A DNA stretch of 46,430 bases from Siminovitchia terrae (GCF_003605405.2 NZ_QYTW02000014.1:1-46430), one strand, 5' to 3'. Shown: positions 17,188 to 25,702, numbered from the stretch's first letter. Numbers and translations are program-made. The notes: generated from the sequence alone by a model not told the origin.

Positions 17188-17750
17188 ACGGTTCTACCTC
17201 CCAGGTTTAAATTGGCCGCTTTTGTATGAAGTTTCTTTTTCCCACGATAAATTCGGTTATCAACTGCTGCTCTTGTTATGCCGAGCTTTTTGGAAATTTC
17301 CTCTGTTTTGAAACCGAGAAAAAACTTCATGATGAAAATATCTCGGTCCACAGATTCTAGCTGGTTGATTAACTTAATCAATTCCTTTTTATTTTCTGCT
17401 GCAACGCATTCCTCTTCAGCTGACTTTTCAGCATTAAGATCCATATAATTGGAGACAAACTCTTCTTTTTTGCGTGCCTTCCTGTAATAATCAATGGATT
17501 TAAATTTAGCAATGGCACAAATCCATTTTTTGAAATCCGACGCATCTCCATGGAACTTCCTCGAATGATTCCATATAGAAAGAATAATATCATTGATGCA
17601 TTCTTCTATGATGCCATCGTTGTTGAGTGGAGAGAGAATGTTAAAAGTGACCCCTTTTATCAATGGTAAGTATTTATCGACTATAAACTCTAATGCATCC
17701 TCTTTTTGATGTTGCAATCGTTGGATGAAATTCTTTTCATTTGACTTCAT
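17184..17750 (-). CDS. ECF-type RNA polymerase sigma factor
   Basis: Small sigma-70 family protein of 188 residues. Region 2 (about residues 20-95) includes FKKWICAIAKFKSIDYYRKARKK, and region 4 (about 130-180) includes EISKKLGITRAAVDNRIYRGKKKL as the -35-binding helix-turn-helix. The ribosome binding site is AAGGAG, eight bases before the ATG. It is the first gene of a two-gene unit with its anti-sigma. I could not pick out a convincing autoregulatory ECF promoter upstream. Confidence 0.88.
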   Translation of the reverse strand: MKSNEKNFIQRLQHQKEDALEFIVDKYLPLIKGVTFNILSPLNNDGIIEECINDIILSIWNHSRKFHGDASDFKKWICAIAKFKSIDYYRKARKKEEFVSNYMDLNAEKSAEEECVAAENKKELIKLINQLESVDRDIFIMKFFLGFKTEEISKKLGITRAAVDNRIYRGKKKLHTKAANLNLGGRTV

Positions 17751-17902
17751 CTCATTTTCTCCTTACGTTTTTGTAAAAGCTTCTACACCTTATACAACGT
17801 ATGTAAAATGATTTTCTCTCACTTTTCATTTTTCTTCCACTGAGTAAGAGGTAAACAAGCATATAAAAGAGGATCATTCCGCAGGTTATCGTGAATATTT
17901 AA

Positions 17903-18092
17903 CTTCATTCAGCAGTAGTCTCCCACTTTAGTAAGTGGTGAGATGAATGCATATTGGTATTCCATTCAGTGGGGGTTCAAACCCCGGCTGAATAAAGTTA
18001 AAGCCTCCGGCGGATGCCACAGATTTTCAGAGGAAATTTATCGAGCGGAGCTCGATAAAATCTGGGCGCAAATACGCCAAGGCGCATTTGAT
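17903..18092 (+). mobile_element. IS200/IS605-like element, copy 5
   Basis: Follows ATTTAA between the sigma factor gene and trpB, both transcribed on the other strand. The first hairpin loop is altered (CAGTAGTCTCCCACTTTAGTAAGTGG) but the stem still pairs. Right flank begins ATTATGCGATC. Confidence 0.75.
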
Positions 18093-18133
18093 ATTATGCG
18101 ATCTTTATCTGTATAAGCGACCAAAATAAAAAA

Positions 18134-18167
18134 GCTTGCAGAGAAAGTCACTTCTTTCTCTGCAAGC
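18134..18167 (-). terminator. Terminator of trpB
   Basis: Perfect 14-bp stem GCTTGCAGAGAAAG/CTTTCTCTGCAAGC. Read on the minus strand it is followed by TTTTTTATTTTGG, so it ends the trpB transcript. Confidence 0.88.
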
Positions 18168-18194
18168 AGCAGGGATGTCCCTTGTCAAATCCTA

Positions 18195-19358
18195 TTATTG
18201 ATGATTCTCCATCTCAAATACTTGCTGTACGTCTTTGTCTCCGCGGCCAGACAAGTTGACGATGATGATGTCATCTTTGTTCAGAGTAGGTGCTAATTTT
18301 AATGTGTGTGCTATGGCGTGTGCGCTTTCGAGTGCTGGAATGATTCCTTCTTTTTTCGAAAGTACTTTGAAGGCGTCCAGGACTTCTTCATTTGTTACTG
18401 TGTGGTATTCCGCTCGCCCGGATTCCTTTAAATGACTGTGTTCAGGGCCAATGCCAGGGTAGTCCAAGCCGGCTGCAATCGAATAAGTTGGTTTCGGATT
18501 TCCCTCTTCGTCGATTAGCGCTAGACACTTGAATCCGTGAAGCTCAGCAGGAACACCTTCCGTTAAAGATGGTGCCTGGTCCGGTTCAACACCGATCAAA
18601 CGTACACCAGGTTCATCGATATAATGGGCAAAAGCTCCAATCGCATTGCTTCCGCCACCGGTACAGGCGACGACCGCAGTCGGCAGTTTGCCTTCTTTTT
18701 CAACAATCTGTCTCTTGGACTCTTCACTAATCACCGATTGGAAATGTTTAACGATCGTTGGGTAAGGATGAGGCCCAACCGCTGAGCCAAGCAAATAAAA
18801 GGTATTTTTGTAGTTTTGCACGAGGTCACCTAATGCTTCGTCCACGGCATCCTTCAAACGCCCCTGTCCTTTGTCAACCGCTACAACCTTGGCACCCAGT
18901 AATTCCATGCGGAATACGTTCAGAGCTTGCCTTTTTGTATCTTCAGCCCCCATATAAATGACGCATTCCATATCGAACATTGAACAAGCGGTAGCTGTAG
19001 CAACGCCGTGCTGGCCCGCTCCAGTTTCAGCGATAATACGCTTTAAGCCCATTCGTTTGGCAAGTAAAATTTGTCCGATGGCATTATTGATTTTATGGGC
19101 GCCGGTATGGTTCAAATCTTCCCGTTTCAAATAAATTTTTGCACCGCCAAGCTCCTTCGTCAATCTTTCAGCAAAAGTCAACGGGTTTTCCCGGCCTATA
19201 TATTCTTTTAAATAATAATTGTATTCCTGGATGAATTCCTCATCATCTTTATACTTTTCAAACTGCTCGTCTAAGTGATTCATTACTTCCTGCAAGTCTG
19301 GTGGTACAAAGCTGCCTCCGAACTGGCCGAAATAACCTTTTTCTTGAACTATGCTCAT
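18195..19358 (-). CDS. trpB: Tryptophan synthase beta chain
   Basis: PLP enzyme joining indole and L-serine into tryptophan; 387 residues, normal length. The PLP lysine is in REDLNHTGAHKINNA, the phosphate loop is GGGSNAIG, and ETGAGQHGVATA and the C-terminal LSGRGDKD are present. It stands alone: no trpA or other trp gene adjoins it, and its own terminator follows. The N-terminus FGQFGGSFVPPDLQ differs slightly from the common GGRYVPE form. It could be the only trpB, moved from the operon, or a second copy used for indole salvage. I see no T-box or TRAP-like repeat in the short leader. Confidence 0.93.
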   Translation of the reverse strand: MSIVQEKGYFGQFGGSFVPPDLQEVMNHLDEQFEKYKDDEEFIQEYNYYLKEYIGRENPLTFAERLTKELGGAKIYLKREDLNHTGAHKINNAIGQILLAKRMGLKRIIAETGAGQHGVATATACSMFDMECVIYMGAEDTKRQALNVFRMELLGAKVVAVDKGQGRLKDAVDEALGDLVQNYKNTFYLLGSAVGPHPYPTIVKHFQSVISEESKRQIVEKEGKLPTAVVACTGGGSNAIGAFAHYIDEPGVRLIGVEPDQAPSLTEGVPAELHGFKCLALIDEEGNPKPTYSIAAGLDYPGIGPEHSHLKESGRAEYHTVTNEEVLDAFKVLSKKEGIIPALESAHAIAHTLKLAPTLNKDDIIIVNLSGRGDKDVQQVFEMENHQ

Positions 19359-19601
19359 CTCTTCTCCACTCTCCCTTACTTTATGAATCTATGACAAGTT
19401 TAACAGGCAGTCATGTGCTTATTCAAGATAAACCTAATCAACAAATTGTGACGGAGTGATTTGGTGTTCTTAAAGCCGAAGTCCTTATCAAGTTTACAAT
19501 CTGCAAAATCTAAGTCTTAGGCGCGACATTTTTTTTATGCTTCAATGATACAGTGTTTATAAGGGTACATTAGTGCAGGAAAAAAAATAGGGGTGAAAAT
19601 C

Positions 19602-20274
19602 GTGAGAAAGCTTCCTATATATGGTGGGCTGCTTTTGATGGTAGTGTTAACTTCATTCAGCAGAAGTCTCCCACTTCTGTAAGTGGTGAGATGAATGCCT
19701 ATTGGTATTCCATTCAGTGGGGGTTCAAACCCCGGCTGGATAAAGTTAAAGCCTCCGGCGGATGCCACAGATTTTCAGAGGAAATTCATCGAGCGGAGCT
19801 CGATAAAATCTGGGCGCAAATACGCCAAGGCGCATTTGATTATTGGCTGGATGTGACTCATCTGATTCATCCGAAGTAAATGACGGTACTAAGGAGCAAG
19901 ACGAATTACAGGCTGGCATTCAAACGATCGGAAAAGCACAAAGAATTGAGGTGCGGTCTGATTCTGATGATAACGATTCCGTTTTACGGTCAATAACTGA
20001 TAAAGCCGATATAGAAATATTTATCGAACAATTAAAAATGAATGAGTGGGAATACGCGTCTGCTCTTCCTGAAGAGGCTAAAAAAAAGTATGAGTATATT
20101 ATTTTGCAGGAGGATACTATCAAATTGGGTGAAAAAGAGGATAAGGACGCTTCTTTACATGAAGCGGCACGAATCATATCATACGAAAATAGTCCCTATG
20201 TGACACTGAAGGTTGCGCTGATTAAAATCACTATGAAAATCCCGGATGAGGCCGCAGAATACATAAATCAATAA
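19602..20274 (+). pseudogene. Lipoprotein gene split by repeat copy 6
   Basis: The 5' part (GTG at 19602, ribosome binding site AGGGGTG) encodes a signal peptide start VRKLPIYGGLLLMVVL. Then a 190-bp element intervenes, and the 3' part (19841-20274) begins in frame at ILAGC, a perfect lipobox, and continues as an acidic protein ending DEAAEYINQ. Joining 19650 to 19841 gives a 160-codon open frame. As it stands, translation from the GTG enters the element and stops after ten codons, so the lipoprotein should not be made. The mature part has no family I recognise. Confidence 0.8.
19651..19840 (+). mobile_element. IS200/IS605-like element, copy 6, inside a lipoprotein gene
   Basis: Follows GTTAA. 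Removing exactly this 190-bp unit restores the reading frame through the signal peptide and lipobox. That fixes the element's ends at CTTCATT and CATTTGAT and shows that no target bases were duplicated, as expected for IS200/IS605-type single-strand transposition. Confidence 0.85.
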
Positions 20275-20277
20275 GGC

Positions 20278-20312
20278 CAAACCCCTCACCAATAAATTTG
20301 GCGGGGGGTTTG
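20278..20312 (+). terminator. Terminator between convergent genes
   Basis: Stem CAAACCCC/GGGGTTTG with inner CCAA/TTGG pairing, directly after the interrupted lipoprotein gene. The T-run is weak. Confidence 0.6.
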
Positions 20313-20356
20313 ACCATTTATTATGGGGTTATTTCAATTGAGGTCCCATATTGATA

Positions 20357-21190
20357 CTAAGATCCAATCTTAGATATCTTCCGATACTCAATGGGATTCA
20401 TGCCTTCTTGCAGGTAAATGTCAGGTCTTCTATTATTAAGATAATTTAAAGCTCCTTTTGCTTTTTCTATTTCCTCGAAATTGATTTCTATAATGGGAAC
20501 TTCTTCATTATTGCCGGATTTATAAATGGTTTTGCCCTTGGGATCAATGACTATGCTTTCCCCCAAAAAAACATTATTTCCCTCTAATCCGACTTTGTTA
20601 GAAGAAGCAACAAATACATGATTCTCCATGGCTCTTCCATGTAAATAAACATTATGAGATCGCTGGTAAGGATACATATTAGCACAAAGGACGAGAATTA
20701 ATTGTGCCCCATTGATGGCTAATATTCTGGAGACCTCAGGATATTCGATATCCTGAGTGATCATGAGACCGATTTTTCCTTCAGGAGTGTCGAACACGGG
20801 ACAGTTTTTACCAGGCATGAATATATTTTTTTCAAATTCAAAGAGGTGGATTTTTCTGTAGCTTCCTGCAACCTTCCCTTCCTTATTAATAAAAAGGGCA
20901 GTGTTAAATATTTTTCCATGAAGCTCTTCTGCAAAGCCAAAAATCACTCCACAATTGTTTTTGTGCGCTGCTGTTCTGATTTCCTCAATTGATGTGCTAT
21001 TTATTGTTTCCGCATGTTCTCTAATTTCATTATTAGAAAGATACCCTGTAGTAAAAAGTTCAGGGAAAAGTATATAGTCTGCTTTATTTGTAGAAGCGAG
21101 TTCGATGGTCTCTTTAATGCGTTTAACATTCTCTTTTTTATTTAAGAAGCTAGATCTTAGTTGAGCCAAGGCCAGATTAATTTTTTTCAT
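20357..21190 (-). CDS. Nitrilase-superfamily protein lacking the catalytic cysteine
   Basis: Carbon-nitrogen hydrolase fold, 277 residues. Catalytic Glu44 (LFPELFTTGY) and Lys113 (YRKIHLFE) are present. The nucleophile position, normally the Cys of a GxMxCxDxxFPE motif, reads GLMITQDIEYPE, with Thr145 (codon ACT at 20758-20756) in its place. The intact paralogue at 23162 keeps Cys there. Everything else is well preserved, including GRAMENHVFVASSNKVG, so this is not obvious decay. It follows the activator gene by 13 bases in one operon. A sensory or binding role tied to that activator, or an altered chemistry, are the options; both are inference. Confidence 0.8.
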   Translation of the reverse strand: MKKINLALAQLRSSFLNKKENVKRIKETIELASTNKADYILFPELFTTGYLSNNEIREHAETINSTSIEEIRTAAHKNNCGVIFGFAEELHGKIFNTALFINKEGKVAGSYRKIHLFEFEKNIFMPGKNCPVFDTPEGKIGLMITQDIEYPEVSRILAINGAQLILVLCANMYPYQRSHNVYLHGRAMENHVFVASSNKVGLEGNNVFLGESIVIDPKGKTIYKSGNNEEVPIIEINFEEIEKAKGALNYLNNRRPDIYLQEGMNPIEYRKISKIGS

Positions 21191-21203
21191 GATTTTTCAC
21201 CTT

Positions 21204-22493
21204 TTAGTTTGAATTATATTCTTTTAGTTTTTTCGAAATGGTTGATTGGTCCACTTTTAACGCTTTAGCAGCTTGATAGGTGCTTCCATACATCTGATAC
21301 GCTCTCAAAATTAATTGCTTTTCAAGTCTTTTCTTGGCCATTTTAAGGGGAATAAGCCCCTCGGTTAGTATATTGCCTTCTTCCTTCGATTGGACCCGGG
21401 GCTCGTTATTTTTCTCTTGTATAGGTGTATCAAGCAGTTCAGCAATTTGGTCAGTATTTGTTACTACTATTCTTTCTATGACGTTTTCCAATTCTCTTAT
21501 ATTTCCTGGCCAGTCATATTCTATGAGTTGACTCTCCAGCTTGCTATTTAACCTTACGTCTTGGGAATATTTTTCGTTATATTTGTTCAAGAAAAATGTA
21601 ACGAGAGAAGGGATGTCATCTTTTCTTTCTCTTAAAGGAGGGATATTGATCGGGACTACGTTTAATCGATAGTAAAGGTCTTGCCGGAATTTATTCTCTT
21701 CGACCATTTGCTTCAAATTTTTATTGGTAGCCGCTATGATGCGAATATCTACGTTTATATTTTCTGTTCCACCTACTCTTCGGAATGTGCTTGATTGGAG
21801 TATTTCCAACATTTTGGATTGAATGGAAAATGGCAGCTCAGCAATTTCATCTAAGAATATAGTCCCTTTATTTGCAGCTTCAAATAAACCGCGTTTCCCC
21901 CCTTTTTGTCCGCCTGTAAATGTACCATGATTATAGCCGAACAACTCCGACTCAATTAAATTTTCCGGGAGCGATGCACAATTCACAGCAATAAAAGGAT
22001 GGTCAACCCTGGGGCTTGAATTGTGTATTTGTTTAGCAAGCATGGTTTTGCCGACGCCCGACTCCCCCAATATAAGTACAGTCGAGTTTACCTGCGCTAT
22101 TTTGTTAATAATAGAGAAAATTTGTTTCATCTTGTTTGACTCCATCATTATGTCAGACTTATCATCCAAAGAAGTTTTATTTTCTCCTAGCGCCGAGCAT
22201 TTTGAGATATTTGTGAAGGAAATAATATATTCAAATTCCTTCTCGTTTACCTTTGTAATGGTGAATAATATTTTTTCTTGGTTCCTCGTATATAGAATTT
22301 GCTCACCTAGATTAAGGTTGGGCCCTTCATTAAATACTTTAGACCAGTCAAGCATAGTGAGTTTTCTGTCACTTGCAAAAATATTTGTTGTATTTCTATG
22401 GAAGACCGAAAAAAAGTTCCCGACCAAATGCTTTATTTCGTATTTTGATGTAACTAGCAACAGTAAATTTACGTTGTTTCTGGAACCCCACAT
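21204..22493 (-). CDS. Sigma-54 dependent activator of the nitrilase module
   Basis: Enhancer-binding protein of 429 residues. The N-terminal about 125 residues are not a PAS domain I recognise. The AAA+ domain carries Walker A GESGVGKT and Walker B IFLDEIAE. The sigma-54 contact loop reads GTFTGG, whereas most family members have GAFTGA. The C-terminal helix-turn-helix is YQAAKALKVDQSTISKKLKEY. The ATG has AGGAGGT seven bases upstream. It is divergent from the -24/-12 promoter at 23110 and lies in one unit with the cysteine-less nitrilase homologue. It very probably controls the nitrilase-aldehyde dehydrogenase operon. Confidence 0.9.
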   Translation of the reverse strand: MWGSRNNVNLLLLVTSKYEIKHLVGNFFSVFHRNTTNIFASDRKLTMLDWSKVFNEGPNLNLGEQILYTRNQEKILFTITKVNEKEFEYIISFTNISKCSALGENKTSLDDKSDIMMESNKMKQIFSIINKIAQVNSTVLILGESGVGKTMLAKQIHNSSPRVDHPFIAVNCASLPENLIESELFGYNHGTFTGGQKGGKRGLFEAANKGTIFLDEIAELPFSIQSKMLEILQSSTFRRVGGTENINVDIRIIAATNKNLKQMVEENKFRQDLYYRLNVVPINIPPLRERKDDIPSLVTFFLNKYNEKYSQDVRLNSKLESQLIEYDWPGNIRELENVIERIVVTNTDQIAELLDTPIQEKNNEPRVQSKEEGNILTEGLIPLKMAKKRLEKQLILRAYQMYGSTYQAAKALKVDQSTISKKLKEYNSN

Positions 22494-22650
22494 ACAACGA
22501 ACCTCCTAATACTCACATCCACTGACTTCTATGCAAAAAGTGAGCCACATTGCATGAAATCCTAATGAATTCTGGTGCTTTTTTCTGGTTGACAAAATGG
22601 TTTTTGTTGCAATTTCCACATTAGAGATGAAATATAACCTATTTATTTAA

Positions 22651-22840
22651 CTTCATTCAGCAGAAGTCTCTCACTTCTGTAAATGGTGAGATGAAAGCAT
22701 ATTGGTATTCCATTCAGTGAGGGTTCAAACCCCGGCTGGATAAAGTTAAAGCCTCCGGCGGATGCCACAGATTTTCAGAGGAAATTTATCGAGCGGAGCT
22801 CGATAAAATCTGGGCGCAAATACGCCAAGGCGCATTTGAT
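22651..22840 (+). mobile_element. IS200/IS605-like element, copy 7
   Basis: Follows ATTTAA inside the divergent control region of the nitrilase module, between the activator start and its candidate binding sites. The first hairpin is weakened (TCTCTCACTTCTGTAAATGG). The right flank begins TTGGGCAATTC. Confidence 0.75.
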
Positions 22841-22951
22841 TTGGGCAATTCAGATAATGATTGTTTATTTGGATACTAGGTACCAATTCAATGAGTTTTT
22901 AAAAGATAACATAAGAAATTTAAAAGTTTTAGTGAGAATTAATGGAAACCG

Positions 22952-23011
22952 ATGAAAAAAATCATAGATTTACTATAAAAATAGGTTTTCAAAGGGGATG
23001 ATTTTTTTCAT
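22952..23011. promoter_or_regulatory. Candidate activator sites of the nitrilase module
   Basis: Two matching dyads ATGA-N6-TCAT at 22952-22965 and 22998-23011 lie 46 bases apart centre to centre. A half site ATGA follows at 23015-23018. They lie 100-160 bases before the sigma-54 promoter, the classic enhancer position. Confidence 0.6.
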
Positions 23012-23109
23012 CAGATGAAAAAAGTCAGCTATTTTACTATTTATTTCCTGAAATATTAATGGATTCTCTGATTTATTATAGGATTTTATTACTTTCCGGG
23101 AGTTTTGTG

Positions 23110-23125
23110 TGGCACGCTTCTTGCG
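23110..23125 (+). promoter_or_regulatory. Sigma-54 promoter (-24/-12)
   Basis: TGGCAC, five bases, TTGCG, with correct GG/GC spacing. The expected start of transcription is near 23,137, just ahead of the AAAGGAGGGAGG ribosome binding site of the nitrilase gene. Confidence 0.87.
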
Positions 23126-23161
23126 ATAAGTCCTAGGCAGAGAGTGGAAAGGAGGGAGGAA

Positions 23162-23941
23162 TTGAGGTTATCTATTGCTCAAATAGAGACAAAGTTAAAT
23201 GACAAGGCTTTCAACTTAGGGAAAATATCATACTTTCTTAAAAAGGCTAAAGAGGAACAATCGGACTTAGTTGTATTTCCTGAACTATGTGTGACCGGCT
23301 ATTTAATCGGGCCTTGGTTAAGAGAAGCTGCTGAAAAGAAAGATGGACCAAGCATTAGGTTCATCCAAAAGCTATGTAATGAGCTTGAGATAAGTACTAT
23401 TATATCTTTTCCGGAAATTTACAATGATCAATATTATGTTACCGCTGCCTATATAAACAATCAGGGGGAAGTTTTGGGTTTTTACCGAAAGACCCATTTA
23501 TACGATCAAGAAGCAATCTATTTTTCACATGGTGAAAAGGTTCCAGTTTTCCAAACGGAATTTGGGAAAATTGGGATTATGGGATGCTTTGATATAGAAT
23601 TTCCGGAAGTCGCCCGAATACTAAGGCTAAAAGGCGCTGATATCATTTTGATTCCTACTTCAAATATGGCTCCTTATAAGGAATACCAAAGAATTTATAC
23701 TCAGTGTAGAGCCATGGAAAATGAAGTCCCCCTTGCTTTATGTAATCGGATAGGAACTGAAGGAGATTTAACCTTTATAGGCGGGAGTACTTTTATAGAT
23801 GCTCGTGGCGAAACGCACATCCTCTTGACGGAAAAAGAAGAATTGATCACCCAGTCTGTCTTATTATTCAAATCTACTGATTCTAAGCTCTCAAAGGTTT
23901 TAAATAACAACGAAAATCTATACAGAGAATTAACTTTATAA
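23162..23941 (+). CDS. Nitrilase-superfamily carbon-nitrogen hydrolase
   Basis: Amidase or nitrilase of 259 residues with the complete catalytic triad: Glu41 (FPELCVTGY), Lys110 (YRKTHLY) and Cys142 (GIMGCFDIEFPE). The start is a TTG at 23162 with the strong site AAAGGAGGGAGG. A longer open frame begins at 23105, but it would cover the sigma-54 promoter. It is the first gene of the sigma-54 operon and is followed by an aldehyde dehydrogenase, so the operon probably turns an amide or nitrile and its related aldehyde into carboxylic acids. The substrate is not predictable. It is a paralogue of the cysteine-less protein at 20357-21190. Confidence 0.88.
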   Translation: MRLSIAQIETKLNDKAFNLGKISYFLKKAKEEQSDLVVFPELCVTGYLIGPWLREAAEKKDGPSIRFIQKLCNELEISTIISFPEIYNDQYYVTAAYINNQGEVLGFYRKTHLYDQEAIYFSHGEKVPVFQTEFGKIGIMGCFDIEFPEVARILRLKGADIILIPTSNMAPYKEYQRIYTQCRAMENEVPLALCNRIGTEGDLTFIGGSTFIDARGETHILLTEKEELITQSVLLFKSTDSKLSKVLNNNENLYRELTL

Positions 23942-23962
23942 CGAGACAAGTGAGGAGACAAC

Positions 23963-25435
23963 ATGAAAAAATTAAAAATGTATATAAATGGAAAATGGGA
24001 AGACCCATCAAGTGGAGAATTCAGAGATATCATTAACCCGGCTAATGGGGAAATCATTGCGAAGGCAGCCGAGGGCGATATTTCAGATGCCAAAAAAGCA
24101 ATTGCGATAGCCAGAGAGGCTTTTGACAGTGGTATATGGTCAGATCTACTAGCAGTAGAAAGGGCAGCTTTTTTATATGCCATTGCAGATAAATTGGAGG
24201 AAAGAGCGGGAGAAATCAGCTATCTGGAAACATTGGACAACGGAAAACCTCTGCATGAGACTCAGTTTGATGTAGCAGATGCTGTGGCTTGCTTTCGGTA
24301 TTATGCTGGAATGGTGACGAAACCGGATGGTGTGACTTATCAGGTGCCAGACCCTATGCAAGCTATGGTCGTACGGGAACCGGTAGGCGTTTGCGGGCTG
24401 ATCGTTCCATGGAACTTTCCTTTACTGATGTCTGTTTGGAAGATCGCCCCTGCATTGGCTGCGGGAAATACAGTTGTGTTTAAACCTTCCGAAGTAACAC
24501 CGGTCACAGCGCAATGTTTATTTGAAATCATTGAAGAAGTGGGGATTCCTGCAGGGGTTATCAATATGGTCATGGGTGCTGGTAAAACGGTTGGGAACGA
24601 AATAGCCGAAAGCCTTGATGTAGATAAAGTATCGTTTACAGGAGGCACAGCAACCGGAAGACACATTATGAAAGCGGCGACAGGAAATATCAAAAAGATA
24701 TCCCTGGAACTTGGTGGGAAATCACCGAATATTATTTTTGCGGATGCCGATTTTGAAGCCGCCATTGACTATGCCTTATTCGGAATATACTCCGGAGCGG
24801 GTCAGGTTTGCTCCGCTGGTTCGAGATTACTTTTGGAAGAAAGCATCCATGACCAATTTATTGAAGAACTGGTCAAGAGAGCGCAAAAGATAAAAGTGGG
24901 TCCGGGGCATGATGATGAGACAGAAATGGGTCCTTTGGTCAGTAAGGGGCATATGGAGAAAGTACTCAGCTATATAGAAATAGGCAAACAAGAGGGAGCC
25001 AAGCTGGTTTGCGGCGGCAGTCAAATTATGGAAGATGGTATGGGAGCCGGATATTTTGTAGAACCGACTATTTTCATTAATACAACTCCCGATATGCGAA
25101 TTGTTCGCGAAGAAATTTTTGGACCAGTTCTCGTTGTCCAAAAATTTAAAGATGAAGAAGAGGCTGTTCGTTTGGCAAACGATACAGATTACGGATTAGC
25201 TGCGGGGGTATTCAGTCAGGACGGTGCCAAAGCATTGCGTGTAATCAAAAAAATCAGAGCCGGAATTACATGGATTAACTGTTATCATCCAACATACAAT
25301 GAAGCTCCTTGGGGCGGCTATAAACAAAGTGGAATTGGGCGCGGACTAGGCACATTTGGATATGAAGAGTTCACAGAAGTAAAACAAATCAATATTAATC
25401 TTGAAGTACAACCGACAGGCTGGTTTGCTAAATAA
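23963..25435 (+). CDS. NAD(P)-dependent aldehyde dehydrogenase
   Basis: Cytoplasmic aldehyde dehydrogenase of 490 residues. Motifs include VPWNFPLLMSVWKIAPALAA, the Rossmann region VSFTGGTATGR, the general base in LELGGKSPNI, the catalytic Cys in GQVCSAGSR, and EIFGPVLVV. The sequence is of the betaine-aldehyde/gamma-aminobutyraldehyde dehydrogenase-like group, but that does not fix the substrate. It lies 21 bases after the nitrilase gene with site GAGGAG, and is followed by a truncated alcohol dehydrogenase. An alcohol-aldehyde-acid route is therefore the likely original pathway. Confidence 0.93.
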   Translation: MKKLKMYINGKWEDPSSGEFRDIINPANGEIIAKAAEGDISDAKKAIAIAREAFDSGIWSDLLAVERAAFLYAIADKLEERAGEISYLETLDNGKPLHETQFDVADAVACFRYYAGMVTKPDGVTYQVPDPMQAMVVREPVGVCGLIVPWNFPLLMSVWKIAPALAAGNTVVFKPSEVTPVTAQCLFEIIEEVGIPAGVINMVMGAGKTVGNEIAESLDVDKVSFTGGTATGRHIMKAATGNIKKISLELGGKSPNIIFADADFEAAIDYALFGIYSGAGQVCSAGSRLLLEESIHDQFIEELVKRAQKIKVGPGHDDETEMGPLVSKGHMEKVLSYIEIGKQEGAKLVCGGSQIMEDGMGAGYFVEPTIFINTTPDMRIVREEIFGPVLVVQKFKDEEEAVRLANDTDYGLAAGVFSQDGAKALRVIKKIRAGITWINCYHPTYNEAPWGGYKQSGIGRGLGTFGYEEFTEVKQININLEVQPTGWFAK

Positions 25436-25462
25436 ATTTTTAGAATCTAGGGAGGTTTAACG

Positions 25463-25561
25463 ATGAATTTTGAGTTTTTACTACCTACTAAAGTTGTAAT
25501 GAGAAAGGGAATTCGGCACGAAACTGGAGAATACTTGGTCACTGAAGCATCATGGTTGTAG
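25463..25561 (+). pseudogene. N-terminal stub of an iron-containing alcohol dehydrogenase
   Basis: A good ribosome binding site (GGGAGG) precedes an ATG and 32 codons starting MNFEFLLPTKVVMRKG, the usual beginning of family III alcohol dehydrogenases. It continues to HETGEYL and then ends within VTEASWL and a stop. The other roughly 350 residues are missing and the sequence runs straight into a terminator. It was probably the third gene of the nitrilase operon before a deletion. Confidence 0.75.
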
Positions 25562-25584
25562 TGAGATCGTCCGCTGCATCCATC

Positions 25585-25640
25585 TTTTTAATAAAAACAG
25601 ACAGCGACTCAAATGGGTCGCTGTCTGTTTTATTAAAAAG
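25585..25640. terminator. Long-stem terminator
   Basis: Stem built on AAAACAGACAGCGAC/GTCGCTGTCTGTTTT, extended by ATTAAAAAG pairing with one bulge. The core matches the terminators at 33,064 and 33,323. It ends the nitrilase operon and, on the other strand, faces the MFS gene. Confidence 0.85.
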
Positions 25641-25690
25641 GGATTATAGCACCCTTTTTATCTGTGGATTTCCACCAAAGAATGGATATA
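25634..25690 (-). other. Sequence resembling the 3' end of the NlpC/P60 gene
   Basis: After the terminator the sequence reads AAAAAGGGATTATAGCACCC, and further on GGATTTCCA. The corresponding stretch at the end of the NlpC/P60 gene (33,370-33,422) has AAAAAGGGAATTATAATACCC and GGATTTCCA in the same order. On the minus strand this gives TGGAAATCC and an RVL-stop-like ending. It looks like a remnant of a second hydrolase gene or of a duplicated gene end plus terminator. Confidence 0.4.
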
Positions 25691-25702
25691 TTTGGTCTGT
25701 TC

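Noticed and set aside
19359-19600. T-box or tryptophan-responsive leader before trpB
   Set aside because: No T-box sequence, Trp-rich leader peptide or spaced GAG/TAG repeats are visible in the short upstream region.
19602-20274. Self-splicing intron or IStron inside the lipoprotein gene
   Set aside because: The insert is only 190 bp, identical to intergenic copies, and lacks group I or group II core elements.
23105-23161. Longer N-terminus for the nitrilase gene
   Set aside because: It would start at or before the sigma-54 promoter and its product would lack a ribosome binding site; the TTG at 23162 has an excellent one.
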